DNA of 64,000 nucleotides from an uncultured Pelagibacteraceae bacterium (GTDB lineage Bacteria > Pseudomonadota > Alphaproteobacteria > Pelagibacterales > Pelagibacteraceae). The notes beneath the pieces were generated by a model that saw only the letters and a list, made by a program, of their open reading frames with translations, was not told where the DNA came from and did no database searches. The translations under genes and the position numbers were made by a program. Positions 1 through 9,402 of this stretch are shown here, piece by piece (within the stretch, counting starts at the first letter, position 1; every line of letters starts with the position of its first letter). Where the stretch lies: positions 84,113 through 148,112 of the forward strand of contig CACDPY010000001.1 in NCBI GenBank assembly GCA_902554765.1. Direction: 5' to 3'.

Positions 1-389
1 CAATATTTGTAGGTGGTGGTATCGCTCATGGACCTAAAGGTGAATTATCCTATAAAAAAAGAAAATTAAATAAGAGTGAAAAAAAACAAAGTATTGCAAC
101 TTTAATTAGTGAAAAAAATAAGAATAAAGAATTATTAATATTTAGTGATTTTAATTCTGAAATAAAAAAAACAAAAGACATGCATACTATTTTGAAAAAA
201 TTTGAAATATTAAAAGCAATAATCATCCTAGATAAAAAATCTAAAGAAAACATTGAAAAATCTGTGAGGAATATTCCAAATATTAAAGTTACAGATATAA
301 ATCATTTTAGTGCCTTTGATTTAGTTAAATTTAAAAAAGTTGTTTTTACCGAAAGTTCAGTAAAAGAATTAGAAAAGAGATACTCATAA
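1..389 (+). CDS. rplD: 50S ribosomal protein L4, C-terminal part (5' end outside window)
   Basis: The frame is open from base 3 and ends with TAA at 387-389, so about 128 residues of the C-terminal part are present; the full protein is usually about 205 residues. The track ORF starting at 180 is only an internal Met. The first residues read FVGGGIAHGPKG, the conserved central L4 segment, followed by a Lys-rich stretch. L4 binds 23S rRNA and lines the exit tunnel. It lies directly before rplW, as in the bacterial S10 operon. Confidence 0.95.
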   Translation, partial: IFVGGGIAHGPKGELSYKKRKLNKSEKKQSIATLISEKNKNKELLIFSDFNSEIKKTKDMHTILKKFEILKAIIILDKKSKENIEKSVRNIPNIKVTDINHFSAFDLVKFKKVVFTESSVKELEKRYS

Positions 390-391
390 TT

Positions 392-685
392 ATGGAAAAG
401 TTACATTTATACGATAAAATTTTATCTCCATTTGTTACAGAGAAATCTACAAACTTATCAGATCAGAATAAAATTGTTTTTAAAGTACCATCAAGTGCAA
501 ATAAAAATAATCTTAAAAAAAATATAGAAAAAATATTTAAAGTTAATGTTACAAAAATTAATATTATTAATAAGCAAAATAGAAAAAAACTTACCAGAGG
601 GAGAAAAGTAAAAGTTTCTGGTTATAAAAAAGCAATAATAACTCTTAAAAAGGGTCAAAGTATAGACCTAACTAGTGGAATATAG
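392..685 (+). CDS. rplW: 50S ribosomal protein L23
   Basis: A 97-residue protein, the normal size for L23. It contains SPFVTEKST near the N-terminus and the NVTKINIINKQNRKK segment typical of the family. L23 binds 23S rRNA near the tunnel exit and docks trigger factor and SRP. It starts two bases after the rplD stop and ends two bases before rplB, so it is co-transcribed in the S10 operon. Confidence 0.97.
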   Translation: MEKLHLYDKILSPFVTEKSTNLSDQNKIVFKVPSSANKNNLKKNIEKIFKVNVTKINIINKQNRKKLTRGRKVKVSGYKKAIITLKKGQSIDLTSGI

Positions 686-687
686 AA

Positions 688-1527
688 ATGGCATTAAAAA
701 CTTTTAAACCTTATACAAAATCAACAAGAGGCACTATTCTTGTAGATAGAACAGGTCTATGGAAAGGCAAACCTTTTAAATCTCTAGTTTCTCCTAAAAA
801 TGCAATGAAGGGTAGAAATAATTATGGTCGTATAACTTCCATTAATAGAGCGGGTGGTCATAAAAAAATGTATAGACATGTTGATTTCTATCGAAAAAAA
901 TTTGATGCGCCAGGAATAGTAGAAAGAATTGAATACGATCCAAATAGATCTTGTTACATAATGTTAATTAAATTTGATGATAATTCTCATGCTTATTATT
1001 TAGCACCTCAAAAAATTAAAGTCGGTGACAAAATTGAAAATGGAGAAAAGAAAGAAATAAAAGTTGGCAACTGCATGCCCCTTCAAGATATACCAGTTGG
1101 TATTGATATACATAATGTTGAAATACAACCAGGTGGTGGAGGTAAAATTGCCAGATCAGCAGGGACTTCAGTTACGATTAGTGGTCTAGATGGTAATTAT
1201 AGTTTAATAAAATTAGCTTCTGGAGAAGTAAGAAAAATTGACTCAAGAGCATTAGCTACAATTGGAGTTTTAAGTAACCCTGATCAAAAAAACATTAAAA
1301 TTGGAAAAGCTGGTAGATCAAGATGGCTTGGTAGAAGACCACACACCAGAGGTGTTGTTAAAAACCCTGTGGATCACCCTCATGGAGGAGGTGAAGGAAA
1401 AACTGCAGGTGGAAGGCATCCAGTTTCTCCAACTGGTCAATCAGCAAAAGGACTGAAAACAAGAGATAACAAACGGACTGATAAATTTATAGTAAGAAGA
1501 AGAAACAAAAGGAAGGATACAAAATAA
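688..1527 (+). CDS. rplB: 50S ribosomal protein L2
   Basis: A 279-residue protein of standard length. It carries [11 protein letters not shown] near residue 55 and the diagnostic [12 protein letters not shown] near the C-terminus, which includes the His associated with peptidyl-transferase function. The C-terminal tail is basic ([11 protein letters not shown]). L2 is a primary 23S rRNA binding protein needed for subunit association. Its TAA overlaps the rpsS ATG by one base (TAATG), implying translational coupling. Confidence 0.98.
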   Translation: MALKTFKPYTKSTRGTILVDRTGLWKGKPFKSLVSPKNAMKGRNNYGRITSINRAGGHKKMYRHVDFYRKKFDAPGIVERIEYDPNRSCYIMLIKFDDNSHAYYLAPQKIKVGDKIENGEKKEIKVGNCMPLQDIPVGIDIHNVEIQPGGGGKIARSAGTSVTISGLDGNYSLIKLASGEVRKIDSRALATIGVLSNPDQKNIKIGKAGRSRWLGRRPHTRGVVKNPVDHPHGGGEGKTAGGRHPVSPTGQSAKGLKTRDNKRTDKFIVRRRNKRKDTK

Positions 1528-1826
1528 TGGCTAGAGCTGTATGGAAAGGACCTTTTGTAGAAGAGAGCTTAATGAAAAAAGTTGATAAATATAAAACTGA
1601 TCCTAAAAAAATACCTATCAAAACGTGGTCTAGAAAATCAACTATTATACCTGATTTTGTTGGAGTTAGTTTCTTGATTTATAATGGTAAAAAATTTATT
1701 CCAATAACTATTTCTGAAGATATGGTAGGTCATAAACTTGGAGAATTTGCTCCTACAAGAACTTTTTTTGGTCATACACCAGCAGATAAAAAAGCTAAAC
1801 CAGCAGAGGCAACAGATAAAAAATAA
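1527..1826 (+). CDS. rpsS: 30S ribosomal protein S19
   Basis: A 99-residue protein with the S19 signatures [14 protein letters not shown] and [16 protein letters not shown]19 sits in the 30S head and contacts S13 and 16S rRNA. The C-terminal tail ([12 protein letters not shown]) is a short Lys/Ala-rich extension. The start codon shares one base with the rplB stop. Confidence 0.97.
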   Translation: MARAVWKGPFVEESLMKKVDKYKTDPKKIPIKTWSRKSTIIPDFVGVSFLIYNGKKFIPITISEDMVGHKLGEFAPTRTFFGHTPADKKAKPAEATDKK

Positions 1827-1828
1827 TT

Positions 1829-2227
1829 ATGGGTAAGAAAAAGAAAATTGATAAAATTCAAGATAAAACAGTAAGATCTATTAATAATAATATTAGATCC
1901 AGTGTTAGAAAATTAAATCCAATTTTGAAGGGCATAGTTGGAAAAAAAGTTGATATTGCAATAAGAGATTTACAATTTTCTGAGAAAAGAATAACAAAAG
2001 ATATAAGAAAAACTATCAACTCAGCTGTAGCAAATGCTGAGAATAATTTTCAATACGATATTGATAAATTAATAGTCAAAGAGGCTTATTGTGGAAAAAA
2101 GATTACTATGAAAAGATTTAGACCTAGAGCAAAAGGAAGAGCGGCCCCAATATTAAAACCTTATTCAAGTGTTACAATAATTTTATCTGAAGCAAAAAAA
2201 ATGGAGAGTCATGGGACAAAAAGTTAA
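1829..2227 (+). CDS. rplV: 50S ribosomal protein L22
   Basis: A 132-residue protein, slightly longer than the roughly 110 usual, because of a Lys-rich N-terminal extension of about 20 residues. The conserved [13 protein letters not shown] helix and the C-terminal hairpin [13 protein letters not shown], which reaches into the exit tunnel, are both present. The gene's 3' end overlaps rpsC by 17 bases. Confidence 0.96.
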   Translation: MGKKKKIDKIQDKTVRSINNNIRSSVRKLNPILKGIVGKKVDIAIRDLQFSEKRITKDIRKTINSAVANAENNFQYDIDKLIVKEAYCGKKITMKRFRPRAKGRAAPILKPYSSVTIILSEAKKMESHGTKS

Positions 2228-2891
2228 TCCAGTTGGTTTTAGACTAGGCGTAAATAGAGGTTGGGATTCAGTCTGGTATGCCAAAAAGAAAGATTTTGGC
2301 AATTATCTTATAGAAGATTTTAAGATTAGAGATTACATCAAAAAAAATGTAATTAATTCAGGTGTATCTAAAGTAATGATAGAGAGAACTGCAAATAAGT
2401 GCTTTGTTACAATTTATACATCTAGACCTGGTTTTGTTATTGGAAAAAAAGGAAGTGATATCGACAAAATAAAGAATAATTTATCGAAATTTACTTCAAA
2501 CGAAGTTACTTTAAACATTAAAGAAGTTAAAAAACCTGAGACAAATGCTTATTTAGTAGCAGAAAATATTGCTCAGCAACTAGTAAAAAGAATTTCTTAT
2601 AGAAGAGCGATGAAAAGAGCTATGCAATCATGCTTAAGACTTGGAGCAAGAGGAATCAAAGTTTCTATTAGCGGGAGATTAGGAGGAAATGAAATAGCTA
2701 GGACAGAATGGTTAAGAGATGGAAGTATACCATCACATACATTAAGAGCCGATATTGACTATGCTGAAGCTGAGGCTTTAACCACTTATGGAATTATTGG
2801 CATTAAAGTTTGGATTTATAAAGGTGAAGTTTTTGCAAAAGAATTTAGTCAGGAAACAAATAAAGTAAAATTACAAGAGGGCAAAGAATAG
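2211..2891 (+). CDS. rpsC: 30S ribosomal protein S3
   Basis: A 226-residue protein of family length. It begins [13 protein letters not shown], has the KH RNA-binding motif [16 protein letters not shown] near residue 75, and [13 protein letters not shown] in the C-terminal domain. S3 lies at the mRNA entry side of the 30S head. The start lies within the end of rplV, preceded by GGAG (aaaatggagagtc), so both a Shine-Dalgarno-like site and coupling support this start. Confidence 0.97.
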   Translation: MGQKVNPVGFRLGVNRGWDSVWYAKKKDFGNYLIEDFKIRDYIKKNVINSGVSKVMIERTANKCFVTIYTSRPGFVIGKKGSDIDKIKNNLSKFTSNEVTLNIKEVKKPETNAYLVAENIAQQLVKRISYRRAMKRAMQSCLRLGARGIKVSISGRLGGNEIARTEWLRDGSIPSHTLRADIDYAEAEALTTYGIIGIKVWIYKGEVFAKEFSQETNKVKLQEGKE

Positions 2892-2892
2892 A

Positions 2893-3303
2893 ATGTTACA
2901 ACCAGTTAGAACAAAATGGAGGAAGGCTCATAAAGGTAGAATACATGGTACTGCTGGACGAGCAAACTTTATAAATTATGGTGCATATGCTTTGAAAGCT
3001 TTATCTCCAGAGAGAGTGACTGGTAAACAAATAGAAGCTGCACGTGTTGCTTTAACAAGACATATGAAAAGACAAGGTCGTGTTTGGACAAGAATTTTTC
3101 CAAATATCCCTGTATCAAAAAAACCAATAGAAGTTCGAATGGGTAAAGGAAAAGGTTCACCAGAATATTATGCTTGTAGGGTAAAACCTGGGAGAATTTT
3201 ATTTGAAGTTGATGGAGTTTCAGAGCAAATTGCTAAAGAAGCTTTATATAAAGCTTCAGCAAAATTGCCAATAAAAACAAAAACAATTAAAAGATTTGCC
3301 TAA
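2893..3303 (+). CDS. rplP: 50S ribosomal protein L16
   Basis: A 136-residue protein matching L16 in length. Motifs include [18 protein letters not shown] and [20 protein letters not shown]16 helps position tRNA in the A site of the 50S subunit. It starts one base after the rpsC stop and continues the S10 operon order. Confidence 0.97.
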   Translation: MLQPVRTKWRKAHKGRIHGTAGRANFINYGAYALKALSPERVTGKQIEAARVALTRHMKRQGRVWTRIFPNIPVSKKPIEVRMGKGKGSPEYYACRVKPGRILFEVDGVSEQIAKEALYKASAKLPIKTKTIKRFA

Positions 3304-3304
3304 G

Positions 3305-3496
3305 ATGAAAAAACAAGAAATTAAGAAACTTACTAAAGATCAAATTTTAAAAAATTTAGATAAATTCAAAAAAGATTTATTTAACTTTAGATTTCAAAAA
3401 ATAAATTCTCAAATTACAAACCCAGCTAAAATTGGGGAAACCAAAAAAAACATAGCAAGATTAAAAACTATATTAAGAGGTAAAATAGATGCCTAA
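3305..3496 (+). CDS. rpmC: 50S ribosomal protein L29
   Basis: The ATG at 3305, one base after the rplP stop, gives a 63-residue protein of normal L29 size. The track ORF begins at an upstream TTG (3296) inside rplP; I prefer the ATG because L29 proteins normally start directly with the MKxxE helix. The segment [18 protein letters not shown] is the L29 signature. L29 lies near the tunnel exit next to L23. It overlaps rpsQ by 8 bases. Confidence 0.93.
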   Translation: MKKQEIKKLTKDQILKNLDKFKKDLFNFRFQKINSQITNPAKIGETKKNIARLKTILRGKIDA

Positions 3497-3725
3497 AAAA
3501 ATTTTAACAGGAATAGTTGTGAGTGACAAACCAAATAAAACGGTTACTGTAGTGGTTGAAAGAAAATATTCTCATCCATTATTAAAAAAAGTAATTAAAG
3601 TAAAAAAAAAATATAATGCACATGATGAGAATAATAAGTTTAAAACAGGTGATAAAGTTTCTATTATTGAAAGTAAACCATTTTCAAAAAATAAAAAATT
3701 TCAAGTAATGGAGAATTTAAAATAA
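3489..3725 (+). CDS. rpsQ: 30S ribosomal protein S17
   Basis: A 78-residue OB-fold protein with [17 protein letters not shown] at the N-terminus and the KYSHPLLKK segment, typical of S17. It is a primary 16S rRNA binder in 30S assembly. Its TAA shares one base with the rplN ATG. It is the last gene of the S10-type block before the spc-type block. Confidence 0.96.
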   Translation: MPKKILTGIVVSDKPNKTVTVVVERKYSHPLLKKVIKVKKKYNAHDENNKFKTGDKVSIIESKPFSKNKKFQVMENLK

Positions 3726-4093
3726 TGATACAAGTTCAAACAGAATTACTGGTTGCAGATAACACTGGTGCAAAAAAAATTGAGTGTATTAAAGTTTTAG
3801 GTGGATCTAAAAGACGATATGCAAGTATTGGAGATACTATTGTGATTGCTGTTAAAGAAGCCATACCTAAAGGCAAAGTTAAAAAGGGCTCAGTTCATAA
3901 AGCAGTTGTTGTAAGAGTTAAAAAAGGAATTCATAGAGATGACGGATCAAAAGTAAGATTTGATAATAATGCAGCTGTTCTAGTTGATGACAAAGGAGAA
4001 CCTGTAGGAACAAGAATATTTGGACCTGTTACAAGAGAATTAAGATCAAGAGGTCAAATGAAAATAATTTCTTTAGCTCCGGAGGTCCTATAA
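3725..4093 (+). CDS. rplN: 50S ribosomal protein L14
   Basis: A 122-residue protein with the L14 signature: [18 protein letters not shown] at the start and [13 protein letters not shown] near the end. L14 contacts 16S rRNA in an intersubunit bridge. It starts the spc-type block without a spacer after rpsQ, so no separate promoter is evident here. Confidence 0.98.
   Translation: MIQVQTELLVADNTGAKKIECIKVLGGSKRRYASIGDTIVIAVKEAIPKGKVKKGSVHKAVVVRVKKGIHRDDGSKVRFDNNAAVLVDDKGEPVGTRIFGPVTRELRSRGQMKIISLAPEVL
4081..4085 (+). promoter_or_regulatory. Strong Shine-Dalgarno site for rplX
   Basis: GGAGG lies 7 bases before the rplX ATG at 4093 and inside the last codons of rplN. It is one of the few canonical Shine-Dalgarno sequences in this window, where most genes have weak or no visible sites and rely on overlap. 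Confidence 0.7.
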
Positions 4094-4341
4094 TGATTCA
4101 AAAAGGTTTAAAAGTTGTGGTGTTAGCAGGAAAAGATAAAAAAAAAGAGGGTGAAGTAATTGAAATCGACAGATCTGGTAACAGAGCAAAAGTAAAAGAA
4201 ATAAATATGGTTAAAAAACATGTTAAAACAACAAAAGAAAAAAAAGGTGGAATTGTTTCTAAAGAGAGCTTTATTCATTTATCAAATTTAAAATTAGTTG
4301 AAACTAAAACAAAGTCAAAAAAAGAAGAGGCTAAAAAATAA
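4093..4341 (+). CDS. rplX: 50S ribosomal protein L24
   Basis: An 82-residue protein, somewhat shorter than the usual 100 or so. The N-terminal KOW motif ([20 protein letters not shown]) and the INMVKKHVK segment identify it. L24 initiates 50S assembly. The C-terminus is a Lys/Glu-rich tail. Both ends share a base with the neighbouring genes (TAATG junctions). Confidence 0.95.
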   Translation: MIQKGLKVVVLAGKDKKKEGEVIEIDRSGNRAKVKEINMVKKHVKTTKEKKGGIVSKESFIHLSNLKLVETKTKSKKEEAKK

Positions 4342-4895
4342 TGATACCCAGATTAAAAGAACTGTATTTTAAGGAAATCCAAACATCTCTTAAAGATCAA
4401 TTTGGATTTAAAAACCTTTATATGGGTCCTAAACTAGAAAAAGTAATTCTAAATATGGGTCTAGGCCTAGATGGTAACGACTCCAAAGTTTTGAAGTCTT
4501 GTGAAGAGGATTTAGCTAAAATTACTGGACAAAAACCCGTAATTACAAAGTTTAAAAAGTCTGTGGCCAATTTTAAAACAAGAAAAGGGTCAAATGCAGG
4601 ATTAAAAGTAACTTTAAGAAAAAATAAAATGTATGAATTTATTGATAGATTAGTAAATATCGCATTACCAAGAATTAAAGATTTTAGAGGGTTATCACCT
4701 AATGCTTTCGATAAATTTGGCAACTATACTTTTGGTGTTAAAGAACACATAATTTTTCCTGAAGTTAGCTTTGATCGAGCTGATAAAGTAAGAGGTCTAG
4801 ACATTGTAATTGTAATTTCATCAAAAAATATAGAACATAGTTTTGCTTTACTAGAAAAATTAAATTTCCCGTTCATTAAAAAAGGAGACAATTAA
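4341..4895 (+). CDS. rplE: 50S ribosomal protein L5
   Basis: A 184-residue protein, the standard L5 length. It has KLEKVILNMGLG near residue 32, the RIKDFRGLSPNAFDKFGNY segment in the middle and KEHIIFPEVSFD. L5 binds 5S rRNA and contacts the P-site tRNA. The antisense ORF at 4418-4723 is its shadow. Confidence 0.97.
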   Translation: MIPRLKELYFKEIQTSLKDQFGFKNLYMGPKLEKVILNMGLGLDGNDSKVLKSCEEDLAKITGQKPVITKFKKSVANFKTRKGSNAGLKVTLRKNKMYEFIDRLVNIALPRIKDFRGLSPNAFDKFGNYTFGVKEHIIFPEVSFDRADKVRGLDIVIVISSKNIEHSFALLEKLNFPFIKKGDN

Positions 4896-4897
4896 TC

Positions 4898-5203
4898 ATG
4901 GCCAAACTTAGCTCAATTAATAAAAATAATAGAAGAATTCGACTTTCAGATAAATTTTATAAAAAAAGGGAAAAACTTAAGAAAATAATTATGAACAAAA
5001 GCCTCCCTTTAGAGGAAAGATTTAAAGCCCAACAAAAATTGTCTAAACTTCCACGAAATTCGGCAAAAACTAGAGTAATGAATAGATGTCAAATCACTGG
5101 AAGACCCCATGGTGTTTATAGAAAATTAAAGATATCCAGAATTGCATTAAGACAATTAGGATTGCAAGGAAAGATACCTGGTTTAGTTAAATCAAGTTGG
5201 TAG
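4898..5203 (+). CDS. rpsN: 30S ribosomal protein S14 (zinc-free form)
   Basis: A 101-residue protein with RCQITGRPHGVYRKL near the C-terminus, the S14 signature. It is the long form lacking the paired CxxC zinc ligands. S14 is in the 30S head. AGGAG (4884-4888) lies 9 bases before the ATG, a good ribosome-binding site. Confidence 0.97.
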   Translation: MAKLSSINKNNRRIRLSDKFYKKREKLKKIIMNKSLPLEERFKAQQKLSKLPRNSAKTRVMNRCQITGRPHGVYRKLKISRIALRQLGLQGKIPGLVKSSW

Positions 5204-5213
5204 AAAGGAAATT

Positions 5214-5609
5214 ATGAGTTTAAGTGACCCAATAGGAGATATGATTGCTAGAGTTAAGAATGCTCAATCTAGAAATCATAAAAAAGTAGAATTACCATCA
5301 TCAAATTTTAAATCAAAAATTGCTGATATTCTAAAAAATGAGGGTTTTATAAAAGATTTTAAAGTTAATTCCGAAAATAACAAATCAATCCTATCTCTAG
5401 AATTAAAATATCATTCTGGTAATCCTGTAATAAGTGCTTTCGAGCGCGTATCAAAACCTGGAAGAAGAATTTTTTCAAGTGCTGATGGCTTACCTAAAAT
5501 TAATAATGGCTTAGGTATTGCTATAATATCAACACCAAAAGGTGTAATGACTGATATAGATGCTAGAAAACAAAGAGTTGGTGGCGAAATAATTTGTAAG
5601 GTGTTTTAA
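5214..5609 (+). CDS. rpsH: 30S ribosomal protein S8
   Basis: A 131-residue protein of normal length, with SLSDPIGDMIARVKNAQ at the N-terminus and TPKGVMTDIDARKQRVGGE at the C-terminus. S8 is a primary 16S rRNA binder and, in E. coli, the spc operon translational repressor; whether that regulation exists here is not visible. The start is preceded by AAGGAA. Confidence 0.97.
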   Translation: MSLSDPIGDMIARVKNAQSRNHKKVELPSSNFKSKIADILKNEGFIKDFKVNSENNKSILSLELKYHSGNPVISAFERVSKPGRRIFSSADGLPKINNGLGIAIISTPKGVMTDIDARKQRVGGEIICKVF

Positions 5610-6149
5610 ATGTCTAAAATAGGAAAAATAAACATTTCAATTCCAGAAAAAGTGAAAGTTGCTTTAGCTGGGAATATTTTAAATATAGAAGGTCCTCAAG
5701 GAAAAAAATCTTTGAATATTGATTTAGATGTTTTTAATTTAGATATTAAAGATGGGAAAGAAATATCAATTAAACCAAAAAAAATAGATCAAAATACAAA
5801 AAGATTATGGGGAATGAATAGAAGTTTAATTAATAACGCTGTAATTGGATCAAGTTCAGGTTATGAAAAAATTTTAGAATTAGTGGGTGTTGGTTATAGA
5901 GCCGCTTTGAAGGGCAACCAATTAAATTTACAGTTAGGATATAGCCATGATATCAATTTTGATATTCCAGAGGGAATAAAGATTGTTGTCGAAAAACAAA
6001 CAACCTTAAAAATTTCTGGTTTTGATAAACAACAAGTTGGATCTATTGTATCAAAGATTAAAACTTTAAGAAAAATTGAACCTTACAAAGGCAAAGGCAT
6101 CAGAGAAAAAGGTCAATATGTCCTTAAAAAAGAAGGAAAGAAAAAATAA
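5610..6149 (+). CDS. rplF: 50S ribosomal protein L6
   Basis: A 179-residue protein made of the two repeated L6 domains. [17 protein letters not shown] lies at mid-length and [14 protein letters not shown] near the C-terminus. L6 sits near the factor-binding site of the 50S subunit. It abuts rpsH directly and shares one base with rplR. Confidence 0.97.
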   Translation: MSKIGKINISIPEKVKVALAGNILNIEGPQGKKSLNIDLDVFNLDIKDGKEISIKPKKIDQNTKRLWGMNRSLINNAVIGSSSGYEKILELVGVGYRAALKGNQLNLQLGYSHDINFDIPEGIKIVVEKQTTLKISGFDKQQVGSIVSKIKTLRKIEPYKGKGIREKGQYVLKKEGKKK

Positions 6150-6505
6150 TGAAACTTAATACTAGTATTAGAAAAAAATTCAGAGTAAGTAATAAAGTTA
6201 AAAGATCAGCACCAAAAGATAGATTAAGACTATCTATTTCAAGATCTTCAAAAAACATCTCAGCTCAAATCATTGATGATAGTAAAAATTTAACATTATT
6301 ATCTGCTTCCTCAGTGGAAAAAGATATAAAATCTGGCACAAAAGTGAATAAATCAGAACTATCAAAAATTGTAGCAGAAAAACTAGCAAAAAAAGCCCAA
6401 GAAAAAAAAATTACAAAAATTTTTTTTGATAGAGGTACATACAAATATCACGGCAGAATAAAGATTTTTGCCGAAACACTTAGAAAAAATGGAATGGAAT
6501 TTTAA
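6149..6505 (+). CDS. rplR: 50S ribosomal protein L18
   Basis: A 118-residue protein with [20 protein letters not shown] and the C-terminal [18 protein letters not shown] segment, both L18 hallmarks. L18 binds 5S rRNA together with L5. The order rplF-rplR-rpsE is the universal spc arrangement. Confidence 0.97.
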   Translation: MKLNTSIRKKFRVSNKVKRSAPKDRLRLSISRSSKNISAQIIDDSKNLTLLSASSVEKDIKSGTKVNKSELSKIVAEKLAKKAQEKKITKIFFDRGTYKYHGRIKIFAETLRKNGMEF

Positions 6506-6507
6506 AT

Positions 6508-7023
6508 ATGGATGAAAGAGCAGATAAAAAGAAAGACGATATTTTAGAAAAATTAGTTCATATTAATCGTATTACTAAAGTGGTTAAAGGTGGACGAAGA
6601 TTTGGTTTTTCGGCATTAGTTGTTGTAGGAAACCAGGCTGGTAAAATAGGCATAGCTCATGCAAAAGCAAAACAAGTTCCTGATGCAATAAAGAAAGCTA
6701 ACGAAATGGCAAGAAGAAAATTAATTCATATACCTTTAAGAGAAGGAAGAACAATTCATCATGATGTTAAAGCTAAAGATGGTTCTGGTAAAATTGTGCT
6801 TAGAGCAGCATCAAAAGGAACAGGTATTATAGCAGGTGGTCCTGTAAGAGCTGTTTGTGAAGTCTTAGGAGTAAAAGATATAGTTGCTAAATCAATGGGT
6901 ACATCAAATGCACATAATGTAATTCGAGCAACAATGAAGGCATTACTTAAACAAAGCTCTCCAAAACAAATTTCAGTTATAAGAAATAAAAAGATTTCTG
7001 AGGTAATAGAAAAAAGAGGATAA
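6508..7023 (+). CDS. rpsE: 30S ribosomal protein S5
   Basis: A 171-residue protein. The dsRNA-binding-like N-terminal domain shows [17 protein letters not shown], and the C-terminal domain shows [20 protein letters not shown]5 affects decoding fidelity and mRNA unwinding at the entry site. Its TAA overlaps the rplO ATG by one base, leaving no room for rpmD (L30), which usually sits here. Confidence 0.97.
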   Translation: MDERADKKKDDILEKLVHINRITKVVKGGRRFGFSALVVVGNQAGKIGIAHAKAKQVPDAIKKANEMARRKLIHIPLREGRTIHHDVKAKDGSGKIVLRAASKGTGIIAGGPVRAVCEVLGVKDIVAKSMGTSNAHNVIRATMKALLKQSSPKQISVIRNKKISEVIEKRG

Positions 7024-7475
7024 TGACAAAATTAAATAATAGATCAAAGATTAACAAACCTAAAATTAGAGTAGGTAGAGGTATTGGATCTGGGAAAGGA
7101 AAAACATCAGGTAGAGGAGTTAAAGGACAAAAATCTAGATCAGGTGTTGCTATTAAAAGTTTTGAGGGTGGACAGATGCCGTTATATAGAAGATTACCAA
7201 AGAGAGGTTTTAATCCAATTTCTAAAAATAAAATAGCAATTCTAAATTTAGATAAAATTCAAACATTGATAGATAAAAAAACCATCAAAACAAAAGATGT
7301 ACTCAATTCAGGAACCCTTATAAAATTAAAAATAATAAATAAAAATTCAAATAAACTTAAGATATTAGGAACAGGAAATATTAAAGAAAAAATTAATATT
7401 GAGGCGGATTTAGCATCAAAATCTGCTATTGATAAATTAGAAAAAATTGGTGGATCTTTACAATTAAAAAAATAA
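7023..7475 (+). CDS. rplO: 50S ribosomal protein L15
   Basis: A 150-residue protein with the Gly-rich N-terminal part [19 protein letters not shown] and the [17 protein letters not shown] signature. It is a late 50S assembly protein. It follows rpsE directly, without the usual rpmD, and precedes secY. Confidence 0.97.
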   Translation: MTKLNNRSKINKPKIRVGRGIGSGKGKTSGRGVKGQKSRSGVAIKSFEGGQMPLYRRLPKRGFNPISKNKIAILNLDKIQTLIDKKTIKTKDVLNSGTLIKLKIINKNSNKLKILGTGNIKEKINIEADLASKSAIDKLEKIGGSLQLKK

Positions 7476-7485
7476 TTGGATTAAA

Positions 7486-8766
7486 ATGAGCTCATCTACT
7501 TCCACAAATGATTTAAGAAATAGAATAATATTTACAATTGCTATATTAGCAGTTTATAGATTTGGTACTTTTGTACCTCTTCCAGGTATAGATCCTGAGC
7601 AACTCAAAATAATGATGGAAGGAAATCAAAAAGGCCTTTTAGGAATGTTTAACGTTTTTGCAGGGGGTGCAGTAAGTAGAATGGCAATTTTTGCTCTAGG
7701 TATAATGCCATATATTTCTTCATCAATTATAGTTCAGCTATTAACAGGAGTTTCAGATTATTTTAAAAATTTAAAATCCCAAGGAGAAATTGGTAGATCG
7801 AAGATCACTCAAATAACAAGATATGGAACAGTATTATTAGCAACAGTGCAAGGTTATGGTTTAGCTGTAGGATTAGAGTCATCCGTTAATTTAGTTATTA
7901 ATCCAGGATTATTTTTTAAATTATCTACAGTAACAACAATTGTAGCGGGAACAATTTTTTTGATGTGGTTAGGTGAACAAATTACTCAACGTGGGATTGG
8001 AAATGGAATTTCATTAATTATTTTTGCAGGTATTGTTGCTGAAATACCTAGAGCTTTGGTGACAACATTTGAACTTGGAAGAACAGGAGCTGTTTCAACA
8101 TTAATGATTTTAGCTATTTTTATTTTATTGATTTTAACAATCTTATTTATAGTTTTTATGGAAAGAGCACTTAGAAAAATTTTAATAAATTACCCTAAAA
8201 GACAAATGGGCAATAAGATGTATGGTGGAGAGTCATCTCACTTACCATTAAAAATTAATCAAGCAGGAGTTATACCTGCAATTTTTGCATCAGCGTTACT
8301 TTTATTACCTGTAACGTTCTCTAACTTCAATTTTTCTGACAATGAAACTTTTTTAAATTTAAGCTCTTATTTTACTCAAGGACAACCTTTATACATGTTG
8401 TTGTATGCATCTGGAATAATTTTTTTTACGTTTTTCTACACATCGATAACCTTTAATCCAACTGAAACAGCAGATAATTTAAGAAAATATGGAGGTTTTA
8501 TTCCTGGAATAAGACCAGGAGAAAGTACAGCATTATATATAGAAAACATCCTAACTAAATTAACAACGATAGGTGCACTTTATTTAACACTAGTTTGTTT
8601 GATGCCAGAATTTTTAATAGCAAATTATCCAATTCCATTTTATTTAGGTGGAACTTCAATCTTAATCGTAGTTGTTGTTGCAATTGATACTGTAACTCAA
8701 ATTCAAACAAGATTAATGAGTTCTCAATACGAGCAACTAATTAAAAAAACTAAATTTGGTAGATAG
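7486..8766 (+). CDS. secY: Protein translocase subunit SecY
   Basis: A 426-residue, highly hydrophobic protein with about ten membrane spans, matching SecY in length. Recognisable segments are FGTFVPLPGID after the first span, MPYISSSIIVQLLTG near residue 85 and FNPTETADNLRKYGGFIPG in the C-terminal half. It forms the inner-membrane channel for Sec-dependent export; secretory proteins in this window such as BamE and the binding protein would pass through it. Its place after rplO is conserved. Confidence 0.98.
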   Translation: MSSSTSTNDLRNRIIFTIAILAVYRFGTFVPLPGIDPEQLKIMMEGNQKGLLGMFNVFAGGAVSRMAIFALGIMPYISSSIIVQLLTGVSDYFKNLKSQGEIGRSKITQITRYGTVLLATVQGYGLAVGLESSVNLVINPGLFFKLSTVTTIVAGTIFLMWLGEQITQRGIGNGISLIIFAGIVAEIPRALVTTFELGRTGAVSTLMILAIFILLILTILFIVFMERALRKILINYPKRQMGNKMYGGESSHLPLKINQAGVIPAIFASALLLLPVTFSNFNFSDNETFLNLSSYFTQGQPLYMLLYASGIIFFTFFYTSITFNPTETADNLRKYGGFIPGIRPGESTALYIENILTKLTTIGALYLTLVCLMPEFLIANYPIPFYLGGTSILIVVVVAIDTVTQIQTRLMSSQYEQLIKKTKFGR

Positions 8767-8772
8767 TCTAAA

Positions 8773-9336
8773 GTGAATTTAATTTTATTTGGTCCTCCAG
8801 GAGCTGGAAAAGGTACTCAAGCTAAATATTTAGTAAATAAATTAAATGCATTTCAAATTTCCACAGGCGATATGTTAAGAAATGAAATTAAAAAAGATAG
8901 TGAAATTGGTAAAAAAATAATTGACAACATGAACGAAGGAAAATTTGTAAATGATGAAATAGTTAACAAACTTATTGAAAATGTTTTATTTGATCCTAAA
9001 AAAAAAGGCAAATTGATTTTTGATGGTTATCCTAGATCATTAAGTCAGGCTAGAAATTTAGAATTATTATTAGACTCTTCAAATCAAAAGATAGATCTAA
9101 TTATTTTTTTGAATGTAAATAAAGATACAATAATTAAAAGGATTGAAAAAAGAAAAATAATTGAAAAAAGATCCGACGATGATCTAAGTGTAATATTGAA
9201 TAGATATGACACTTATATGGAAACAACTAAACCTGTCTTGAATTTCTACTCAAAAAATCCAAATTTTCATGAAATAGATGGATCTTTAAAAATTGAGGAA
9301 ATAACCAGTAAAATTGATGCTTTTCTGGAGTTTTAA
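8773..9336 (+). CDS. adk: Adenylate kinase, short-LID form
   Basis: A 187-residue P-loop kinase (GPPGAGKGT at residues 7-15) interconverting ATP, AMP and ADP. STGDMLRNEI and FDGYPRSLSQA form the AMP site. The GTG start lies six bases after the secY stop, and no in-frame ATG offers a better start. Full-length bacterial enzymes are about 215 residues; here the LID region (between KRIEKRK and SDDDLSVI) is very short, as in the short-type enzymes. The secY-adk order is conserved. Confidence 0.95.
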   Translation: MNLILFGPPGAGKGTQAKYLVNKLNAFQISTGDMLRNEIKKDSEIGKKIIDNMNEGKFVNDEIVNKLIENVLFDPKKKGKLIFDGYPRSLSQARNLELLLDSSNQKIDLIIFLNVNKDTIIKRIEKRKIIEKRSDDDLSVILNRYDTYMETTKPVLNFYSKNPNFHEIDGSLKIEEITSKIDAFLEF

Positions 9337-9350
9337 ACGATTGAGTATAG

Positions 9351-9378
9351 TTGACTTTGAAAGATCATCTTATATAAA
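9351..9378 (+). promoter_or_regulatory. Probable sigma-70 promoter before rpsM
   Basis: TTGACT (9351-9356), a 16-base spacer and TATAAA (9373-9378) lie in the 66-base gap between adk and rpsM, the largest gap in the ribosomal block. This matches a good -35/-10 pair and would drive rpsM-rpsK-rpoA-rplQ (the alpha-type block) independently of the upstream genes. Confidence 0.6.
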
Positions 9379-9402
9379 AGGCTAAAAATTTATCACATAT
9401 TT

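Noticed and set aside
4418-4723. Antisense ORF of 101 residues opposite rplE
   Set aside because: It lies wholly within a well-identified L5 gene and shows no recognisable motif.
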